Source of the DNA: Kiritimatiellia bacterium
GTDB taxonomy: Bacteria; Verrucomicrobiota; Kiritimatiellia; RFP12; UBA1067
Assembly (NCBI GenBank): GCA_900767325.1
Contig: CAAFYT010000008.1
Coordinates: 1-7,893, forward strand
DNA length: 7,893 nucleotides
Direction of reading: 5' to 3'
Positions 1-5,358 of this stretch are shown here, in pieces. Both the position numbers and the translations under genes were made by a program. The notes below the pieces were generated by a model that saw only the letters and a list, made by a program, of their open reading frames with translations, did not search any database and was not told the origin of the DNA. Numbering within the stretch: the first letter of the stretch is position 1; each line of letters begins with the position of its first letter.

Positions 1-428
1 AACTCCTTCACGAGGTCGCGTCCGAACGACGTCTTCGTGATCTTGTAATCCGTGAACTTCGAGTCCCACAGGCAGAAGCCCTCGTGGTGCTTCGTCGTAA
101 GGACAACATACTTCATTCCCGCCGCCACCGCCGCGCGCGCCCATTCGCGCGCGTCGAAGAGGTCGGGGTCGAAGCGCGGAAAGTACTTCGCGTCGTAGGT
201 CTCGTTGTCGATCGCCTCGTAGCTGCGCACCCACTCGTGCCGCGCGGGCATCGCGTAAAGCCCGAAATGGATGAACATGCCGAAACGATCATGCGTCCAC
301 CACGCCAGGCGCTCCGCCTTCGCCGCCTCCGACTCGTCGCCCAGCCGAAGCGGCAACTCGCCCTTCACCTCGTTGGCGAAGGCCGCGGCCGACAGCGCCG
401 CGCAAAACGCGAAGACCGCCCGCCTCAC
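1..428 (-). CDS. Exported GH29 alpha-L-fucosidase, N-terminal 142 codons (runs off the left edge)
   Basis: Glycoside hydrolase family 29 enzyme that removes L-fucose from glycan ends by a retaining mechanism. The start is GTG, overlapping the transporter stop as GTGA and preceded by AGGAGG four bases upstream. Residues 1-18 form a clear Sec signal peptide (RR, then a hydrophobic A/F/L core, ending AFA before NE), so the enzyme should act in the periplasm or outside the cell. I see no lipobox. GH29 hallmarks follow: WW.HDRFGMFIHFGLYA from residue 43, with His54 matching His34 of the Thermotoga maritima enzyme; FDAREWARAAVAAGMKYVVL at about 91-110; and TKHHEGFCLWDSKFTDY, with His114/His115 matching its substrate-binding His pair. 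The catalytic nucleophile Asp and the acid/base lie beyond the window, so activity cannot be judged. It is the last visible gene of the operon and probably supplies the sugar the other genes consume. Family call is strong; exact linkage preference is unknown. Confidence 0.93.
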   Translation of the reverse strand, partial: MRRAVFAFCAALSAAAFANEVKGELPLRLGDESEAAKAERLAWWTHDRFGMFIHFGLYAMPARHEWVRSYEAIDNETYDAKYFPRFDPDLFDAREWARAAVAAGMKYVVLTTKHHEGFCLWDSKFTDYKITKTSFGRDLVKE

Positions 429-1921
429 TTCGCCTCCTGCTCCTTCCGCCGGCTGAAGACGAGCGCATAGACGAGCACCACCGCGAAGCAGATCACCGGC
501 ACGATGAACGATGCCCGGAGCGACATCTGCGAAAGCTTGAGGTCGGCATCCCAGACGCTCGAGAAGCCCGAGGTCAGCCGGCACCAGACGCTTTCGTTGT
601 TGCCGATGATGTCCGCCATCCACGGCGTGATGATCGCGCCGCCCAGAATCGCCATGATGAGCCCCGAGGCGCCGAGCTTCACCGCCTTCTGGTCAAGACC
701 GCCCAGGGCGATGCCGTAGATCGTCGGGAACATGAGCGACATGAAACCGCTCATCGCCACGAGGCAGACGACATTCCAGCTGAACGGCAGCTTGCCGATC
801 GTGAAGACGACTTGCGTCGGCAGGTACATCACGCCCAAACAGGAGAGAATCGCCCCCACCGCGAAGAGCGCCATCATCAGCGCGGGATTGAAGTACTTCA
901 TCAGGAAGGTCGCAATCCACCGCGCGGCGATGAAGAGGGAAATCGCGATCGTGTAGTAGATCGCCGCTGTCGCCGGGGTCACGCCGAGCTCCTTCTGGCA
1001 ATAGACGTTGAGCCACGTCCACGCCGCGATCTGCACGCCCACGTAGAAGAACTGGGCGATCACGCCGGCCCAATAGCGAGGCGTCGTAAGAAGCGTGCCG
1101 AGCATCGCGCGATAGTCCTTCGAGAGAACGACATAGACAACCGGCCCCGCGACACCGCAGAGAACCCAGGCGATCTTGTCCATCTCGGGGAATGCGAAGT
1201 AAAGCACCGTCATCGGCACGATCGAGAAGAGGAGCGCCGCTCCGACCCGACCGAGCGCCTTCGCGGAGACGCCCGTCTCGCCCTGACGCTTGCAGAGGAA
1301 GAAGAGCCAGATCAGCGCCGCGATCGCACAGAGCCCGACGTACGGCGCGCAAACCCAGAAGAGCTCGTTGTGGATGATGCCCTGGCGCGTCGCCTCGTCC
1401 ATCAGCGCCCGCTCCTCGGCCGTCGCAGGGTCGAGATGCGAGAGGATGAGCTGCTGGGCGAGCACGATGCCGACCATCGAGCCCACGGGATTGAACATCT
1501 GGGCGAAGTTCAGCCGCCGCACCGCGGTCGACTCGTCGCCCAGCGAGAGCACATAGGGGTTGCAGGTCGTCTCCAGAAGCGAACAGCCGCCCGCCACGAT
1601 GAAGATCGCGATGAAGTAGATGTCGAACGACTGCGCCACGCACGCGGGAATGTAGAGCAAGGCGCCGAGAATGTAGATGCCGAGCCCGATCAGCACGCCC
1701 TTTCGGTAGGAGAGCTCCTCCGCCAGCACCGCTGCGAAGATCGCCAGCACCGCATACGCGCCATAGAACGCAACCTGCACAAGACCCGCCTTCGACTGAT
1801 CCATCGTGAAGATGCGCTGAAAGGCCGGCACGAGGTTGTCCGTCATGTTGTTGAGCAGCCCCCAGAGCGCGAAGCAGCTCACCAGCATCGCGAAGATGCC
1901 CAAATACTTGCGCGGCACCAT
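425..1921 (-). CDS. fucP: FucP-like L-fucose/H+ symporter (MFS, FHS family) with extra central hydrophobic segments
   Basis: Inner-membrane major facilitator carrier of the fucose-galactose-glucose:H+ symporter family, expected to import L-fucose with a proton. FucP landmarks are collinear with the E. coli protein: ALWGLLNNMTDNLVPAF at 18-34 with Asp28 (E. coli Asp46), LLETTCNPYVLSLG at 115-128 with Glu117 (E. coli Glu135; the 89-residue spacing is identical), and RLNFAQMFNPVGS at 136-148. Also matching are AQFFYVGVQIAAWTWL (289-304) and the late MSGFMSLMFPTIYGIALGGL and LGGAIITP motifs. At 498 aa it is longer than the 438 aa of E. coli FucP. The surplus lies mainly in two extra hydrophobic stretches at 226-244 and 250-266 between TM6 and TM7, and in a loop of about 30 residues before the last TM, so 14 TM segments are plausible. 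It starts one base after the dehydrogenase stop, with AAGGGG ten bases before the ATG. Family is certain; fucose as substrate rests on the neighbours and the conserved Asp/Glu. Confidence 0.9.
   Translation of the reverse strand: MVPRKYLGIFAMLVSCFALWGLLNNMTDNLVPAFQRIFTMDQSKAGLVQVAFYGAYAVLAIFAAVLAEELSYRKGVLIGLGIYILGALLYIPACVAQSFDIYFIAIFIVAGGCSLLETTCNPYVLSLGDESTAVRRLNFAQMFNPVGSMVGIVLAQQLILSHLDPATAEERALMDEATRQGIIHNELFWVCAPYVGLCAIAALIWLFFLCKRQGETGVSAKALGRVGAALLFSIVPMTVLYFAFPEMDKIAWVLCGVAGPVVYVVLSKDYRAMLGTLLTTPRYWAGVIAQFFYVGVQIAAWTWLNVYCQKELGVTPATAAIYYTIAISLFIAARWIATFLMKYFNPALMMALFAVGAILSCLGVMYLPTQVVFTIGKLPFSWNVVCLVAMSGFMSLMFPTIYGIALGGLDQKAVKLGASGLIMAILGGAIITPWMADIIGNNESVWCRLTSGFSSVWDADLKLSQMSLRASFIVPVICFAVVLVYALVFSRRKEQEAK
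433..438 (-). promoter_or_regulatory. Shine-Dalgarno AGGAGG for the fucosidase, inside the transporter gene
   Basis: AGGAGG lies four bases before the GTG start, within the last codons of the upstream transporter gene. Together with the GTGA stop/start overlap it decides the choice of GTG, and it suggests translational coupling between carrier and fucosidase. Confidence 0.7.
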
Positions 1922-1922
1922 A

Positions 1923-3071
1923 TCAGATCAACCCCTTGTAGAGACGTTCGATGTCCGCGACCGTCAGATCGCGCGGATTCCCGGGGCGGCATGCATCGGC
2001 ATAGGCCGACTTCGCCAGGAAGGGAATATCCTCCTTCTTGAGAACCCCCTTCAGATCCTTCGGAATGCCAACATCCTTCGCCAGCTTCTCGACCGCCGCG
2101 ATCGCCGCCTGACGCGCCTTCGCCAGCGGCATCGCGTCCGCACCCTTCACGCCCATCGCGCACGCGATCGCACGGTACTTCTCGCCCGTCTTCGGCGCGT
2201 TGAACTTCATCGCCGTCGGCAGCAGGATCGCGCAGGCCTTGCCATGCGGCATGTCATAGAGCGCGCTCAGGCCATGCGCCATCGAATGGTCGATGCCGAG
2301 GCCGACATTGGAGAAGCCCATGCCCGCAATATACTGCCCGAGCGCCATGCCCGCGCGTCCCGCGGGCTTGTTGGCGACCGCATCGCGCAGGGAGCGCGAG
2401 ATCAGCCGGATCGCCTCAAGGTGCATCATATCGGTCATCGGACAGGCCGCCTTGGTGATCAGACCCTCGATCGCGTGCGTCAGCGCGTCCATGCCCGTGA
2501 ACGCCGTCAGGCCCCTCGGCATCGTCGCCATCATCTCGGGATCGACGAACGCCACCACGGGGATGTCGTGCGGATCGACGCAGACGAACTTGCGGCGCTT
2601 CTTCACATCGGTGATGACGTAGTTGATCGTCACCTCGGCGGCGGTACCGGCGGTCGTCGGCACGGCGAGGATCGGCTTCGAGGGATTCTTCGTCGGCGCG
2701 ACGCCCTCGAGAGAGCGCACATCGGCGAACTTCGGGTTGGCCATGATGATGCCGACCGCCTTCGCCGTATCCATCGACGAACCTCCGCCGATTGCGATGA
2801 TCGAATCCGCCTTGGCCGCCTTGAACGCCTTCACGCCGTTCTTCACGTTCTCGATGGTCGGATTCGGCTTGATCTCGGAATAGACGGCGTACTTCACCTT
2901 CGCCTTGTCGAGAAGGTCCGTCACCTTCTTCGTGACGCCGAACTTGATCAGGTCCGGATCGGAGAATACGATGGGCTTCTTCAGCGCGCGCGCCGCGAGC
3001 TCGGACACGATCTCCTTCACGGCACCCGCACCGTGATAGGAAGTTTCATTGAGGATGATGCGATTGACCAT
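1923..3071 (-). CDS. fucO: FucO-type lactaldehyde reductase / L-1,2-propanediol oxidoreductase (iron-containing ADH)
   Basis: Group III iron-dependent alcohol dehydrogenase that reduces L-lactaldehyde, the aldolase product, to L-1,2-propanediol with NADH, regenerating NAD+ under anaerobic conditions. It is 382 aa, essentially the length of E. coli FucO, and collinear with it throughout, including long near-identical stretches around TTAGTAAEVTINYVITD and RRKFVCVDPHDIP (139-171). The iron ligands are all present one position below the E. coli numbers: Asp195, His199 (GMDALTHAIE), His262 (DHSMAH) and His276 (MPHG). The dinucleotide-binding GGGSSMDTAK is at 95-104, and Asp38 aligns with E. coli Asp39, which favours NADH over NADPH. 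The ATG is preceded by AAGGAGGG, the strongest ribosome binding site in the window, so this may be the best-translated gene of the operon. It lies 11 bases after the aldolase gene. FucO enzymes are inactivated by oxygen, which fits an anaerobe. Confidence 0.96.
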   Translation of the reverse strand: MVNRIILNETSYHGAGAVKEIVSELAARALKKPIVFSDPDLIKFGVTKKVTDLLDKAKVKYAVYSEIKPNPTIENVKNGVKAFKAAKADSIIAIGGGSSMDTAKAVGIIMANPKFADVRSLEGVAPTKNPSKPILAVPTTAGTAAEVTINYVITDVKKRRKFVCVDPHDIPVVAFVDPEMMATMPRGLTAFTGMDALTHAIEGLITKAACPMTDMMHLEAIRLISRSLRDAVANKPAGRAGMALGQYIAGMGFSNVGLGIDHSMAHGLSALYDMPHGKACAILLPTAMKFNAPKTGEKYRAIACAMGVKGADAMPLAKARQAAIAAVEKLAKDVGIPKDLKGVLKKEDIPFLAKSAYADACRPGNPRDLTVADIERLYKGLI

Positions 3072-3075
3072 TTTT

Positions 3076-3083
3076 CCCTCCTT
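3076..3083 (-). promoter_or_regulatory. Strong Shine-Dalgarno AAGGAGGG of the fucO gene
   Basis: AAGGAGGG fills most of the 11-base gap after the aldolase stop, four bases before the fucO ATG. It is the best match to the anti-Shine-Dalgarno in the operon, whereas the kinase has none and the aldolase only a poor, distant one. Confidence 0.75.
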
Positions 3084-3901
3084 TATTTGGATGCGATCTT
3101 CATCTTGTAGCCGTTGAAGCGATGCGTGTTGTAGAGCGGCAGCTTTTCATCCACCGGCAACCCCAAGGACCGACGGATCTCCAGAAAGTCCTTCACGCCC
3201 TTCGGTCCGACCTGCTGGAGCTTGCCGCCGTGCCCGGATGCGAGAAGCAGAACCTGACAATACGCATCCGCGTTCTCGGCGAACCACTCCGCCTCCTCGA
3301 TGTCGCGTCCGCCGCAGACGATGCCGTGGTTCTCCATGAAGATCACATTCGACGTCTTCGCGGCCTTCGCCACGGAAGACGCGACCTCCTTCGAGCCCGG
3401 CGTCGCATAGGGCGCGAGGGGAATCTGGTTGAAGAAGATGTCGGCCTCGGGGTTGATGCCGCTCGGCGGAACCTCGCCGGCGAAAAGAAAGGCGTTGCAA
3501 TGCGGCGGGTGGCAATGGATGCAGGCGTTCATTCCGCTCGCCTTCATCATCGCGATATGCACCTTCACTTCGCTCGTTCGCGGACGATACCCGCAGAGCT
3601 GCCCCGCGTTCAGGTCCACGAGGCAGATATCCTCCCGCTTCATGAACCCCTTGCTGCACAAGGTCGGCGAGCACAGTACGAGATCCTCCCCGACCCGCAC
3701 CGAGAGATTGCCGCCGTTTCCGTCGGTGTAGCCGCGCGCATAGATGCGCCGCCCCATCTCGCAGATCGCGTCCTTGACCGCGTTGATCGCCGGCGAGCGG
3801 AAGAACGCGTCCAGCTCCCGGCGCGTCTTCGGCTGCCTGCCCTTCGTCCAGTCATATCCGCGCGAAACGAGCGGCGGATTGATGTAGAGTTTTTCGTTCA
3901 T
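3083..3901 (-). CDS. fucA: L-fuculose-1-phosphate aldolase-like class II aldolase, with terminal extensions
   Basis: Zinc-dependent class II aldolase/adducin-fold enzyme, expected to cleave L-fuculose-1-phosphate to DHAP and L-lactaldehyde in the cytoplasm. Core motifs are GNGGNLSVRV (61-70, phosphate binding, like TAGNVSVR of E. coli FucA), SEVKVHIA with Glu111 (FucA Glu73), and HCHPPHC with zinc ligands His129 and His131 (FucA His92, His94). APYATPGSKE (163-172) and ENHG with His192 (FucA His155) follow. Spacing between these residues (18 and 61) is close to FucA (19 and 61) and unlike RhaD (24 and 69), which favours a FucA-type enzyme. It is 272 aa against 215 in E. coli FucA: about 38 residues are added before the core and about 25 at the C-terminus. 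The ATG overlaps the kinase stop as ATGA and lacks a convincing Shine-Dalgarno (AAAGG lies 13 bases away), so translation is probably coupled. Use of rhamnulose-1-phosphate cannot be excluded. Confidence 0.88.
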   Translation of the reverse strand: MNEKLYINPPLVSRGYDWTKGRQPKTRRELDAFFRSPAINAVKDAICEMGRRIYARGYTDGNGGNLSVRVGEDLVLCSPTLCSKGFMKREDICLVDLNAGQLCGYRPRTSEVKVHIAMMKASGMNACIHCHPPHCNAFLFAGEVPPSGINPEADIFFNQIPLAPYATPGSKEVASSVAKAAKTSNVIFMENHGIVCGGRDIEEAEWFAENADAYCQVLLLASGHGGKLQQVGPKGVKDFLEIRRSLGLPVDEKLPLYNTHRFNGYKMKIASK

Positions 3902-5322
3902 GATCGTACGATTGCCTTTCGCGCCGACTCGAGGTCGGCAAATTCACCGGCGGCGATCATCTGCACCATCAGATTGCCGATCGCCGTGCCTTCGACAGGC
4001 CCCGCGAACACCTCCAGCCCCGTCGCATCGGCCGTGAGCGCGTTCAGATACCGATCCTGGCACCCGCCGCCGACGATGTTGATCGACGTGTAGGTCTTGC
4101 CCGTGATCGCCGAGAGGTTCCGAATCGCATCGGCATAGCATTCCGCGAGCGACTTGTAGACGCACTGCATCAGTTCGCCGACCGTCTTCGGCGCCTCAAG
4201 CCCAGCCTCCGACGCCGCCCGGATCACCTCGCCGATCATGGACGGCGGATTGAGAAACCGCGAATCGTTCACGTCGACCGAGGCCTGATAGGCCGAGGAG
4301 CCGCGAGCCGCCATCTCGAGATCGGCGAAGGTGTACTTCCGCCCCTTCTCCCAATCGCCGATGAGCCGAAGCGCCTCGATGACCTCGTCGCTCTCGCGCC
4401 CCTCGACGTAACTGACGCCATTGAGCTCGCGGCGAATGGATTGGATCATCCAAAGCCCCATGATGTTCTTCAGGAACCGATACCGCCCCCACGCGCCGCC
4501 CTCGTTGGTGAAATTCGCGAGCTGGCTCGCCTTGTTGGCAATCGCCTTCTCGTTTTCCACCCCGAGCAGCGACCATGTTCCGCTCGAAAGATAGACGGCC
4601 TTGTCGTCACGCGCGGGAATCGCCAGATAGGCGCAGGCCGTGTCGTGCAGGGGCGGCATCACGACCTTCACGCCCCTGTAGGTTCCGACCTGCGCCCCGG
4701 GCATCTCCAGCTTGCCGAAGATGCGCCGCGGAAAGCCAAGCTTCTCGATCAGGTCGAAATCCCAATCCTTGCGCCCTGCGTCGAGCAGCGAAGTCGTGGA
4801 CGAATGAGTATAGTCGTGGACGATCCGGCCCGTCAGCGCGAAGTTGAGGTATTCGGGGAACATCAGCAGGTGCGCGGCGCGCGCAAGCTCCTCCGGACGC
4901 TCCTTCTTCAGCGCCCAGAGCTGGTAGATCGTGTTGTAGCTCGCCTTCTGGATTCCCGTGCGCCGATAAAGCTCGCCGAACGGAACGATCCTCTCGATCT
5001 CCGCATCCGCACCAGCCGTCCGCGCATCACGATACGCGACCGCATCGGAGCACAGGTGAAGATCCTCATCCAACAGCACGAAATCGACGCCCCACGTATC
5101 CAGCCCGATCGACTCGATCTCGCATTTCGCAAGCGCCGCATCGATCCCCTCTTTCACCGACGAAACAAGCTTCTCCGCATCCCAGCACTCGTGTCCATTC
5201 CGGCGGATCTGGGAATTTTCGAAACGATGGACCTCTTCAAGCGTGATCTTTCCCCCGTCCACGCGGCCGATGATGTGCCGCCCGCTCGAAGCGCCGATGT
5301 CAATCGCAAGGTAATTCTTCAT
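3898..5322 (-). CDS. rhaB: RhaB-type FGGY carbohydrate kinase (L-fuculose / L-rhamnulose kinase)
   Basis: ATP-dependent ketose kinase that phosphorylates O-1 of a 6-deoxy-ketohexose. The 474 aa are collinear with E. coli rhamnulokinase rather than with FucK. They include DIGASSGR (8-15, nucleotide-binding), GLDTWGVDFVLLD (73-85), AYRDARTAG (96-104, sugar-binding loop), HDTA with Asp227 (the RhaB catalytic base Asp237), YLSSGTWSLLG (244-254), NFTNEGGAWGRYRFLKNIMGLW (270-291), FLNPPSM (356-362) and NIVGGGCQ (415-422, adenosine site). E. coli FucK lacks the DTWGVDFVLLD and KNIMGLW blocks. Because the neighbours are a FucA-like aldolase, FucO, a FucP-like carrier and a fucosidase, L-fuculose is the likelier substrate, with L-rhamnulose possible. 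It is the first gene of the operon, 22 bases after polA, with no Shine-Dalgarno; a promoter positioned for a leaderless start lies just upstream. Kinase family is certain; the substrate is inferred. Confidence 0.92.
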   Translation of the reverse strand: MKNYLAIDIGASSGRHIIGRVDGGKITLEEVHRFENSQIRRNGHECWDAEKLVSSVKEGIDAALAKCEIESIGLDTWGVDFVLLDEDLHLCSDAVAYRDARTAGADAEIERIVPFGELYRRTGIQKASYNTIYQLWALKKERPEELARAAHLLMFPEYLNFALTGRIVHDYTHSSTTSLLDAGRKDWDFDLIEKLGFPRRIFGKLEMPGAQVGTYRGVKVVMPPLHDTACAYLAIPARDDKAVYLSSGTWSLLGVENEKAIANKASQLANFTNEGGAWGRYRFLKNIMGLWMIQSIRRELNGVSYVEGRESDEVIEALRLIGDWEKGRKYTFADLEMAARGSSAYQASVDVNDSRFLNPPSMIGEVIRAASEAGLEAPKTVGELMQCVYKSLAECYADAIRNLSAITGKTYTSINIVGGGCQDRYLNALTADATGLEVFAGPVEGTAIGNLMVQMIAAGEFADLESARKAIVRS

Positions 5323-5329
5323 AATCGGG

Positions 5330-5358
5330 AGTATATCACAGTTTTCAATGGGCGTCCA
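5330..5358 (-). promoter_or_regulatory. Candidate sigma70-like extended -10 promoter for the fucose operon (leaderless start predicted)
   Basis: Reading the minus strand, TGGACG (5358-5353, four of six matches to TTGACA) is followed after exactly 17 bases by TATACT (5335-5330, five of six matches to TATAAT), with a TG extension (5338-5337) giving TGATATACT. The -35 lies in the last codons of polA and the -10 in the 22-base gap. Normal spacing puts the transcript start at about 5323-5322, on or next to the A of the kinase ATG. I see no operator dyad around it and no hairpin terminator between polA and the kinase. Prediction by eye only. Confidence 0.5.

Noticed and set aside
812..3110. Two long plus-strand open frames (409 and 424 codons) antisense to fucP and fucO
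   Set aside because: Same composition artefact (RR, HR and LR runs, no motif), and both lie opposite clearly identified genes with strong family motifs.
3903..3912. Perfect 10-base palindrome ATCGTACGAT just before the aldolase start
   Set aside because: It encodes the last kinase codons (IVR), has no flanking symmetry or second copy that I can see, and is short enough to arise by chance. It is not supported as an operator.
5325..5340. TGTGA in the operon leader as half of a CRP site
   Set aside because: The other half would need TCACA six bases on; the sequence there is CCCGA. A single half-site is no evidence, and it overlaps the -10 region.
5323..5344. Terminator between polA and the kinase
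   Set aside because: The 22-base gap has no G+C hairpin or T-run, so read-through from polA into the operon is possible in addition to the predicted promoter.
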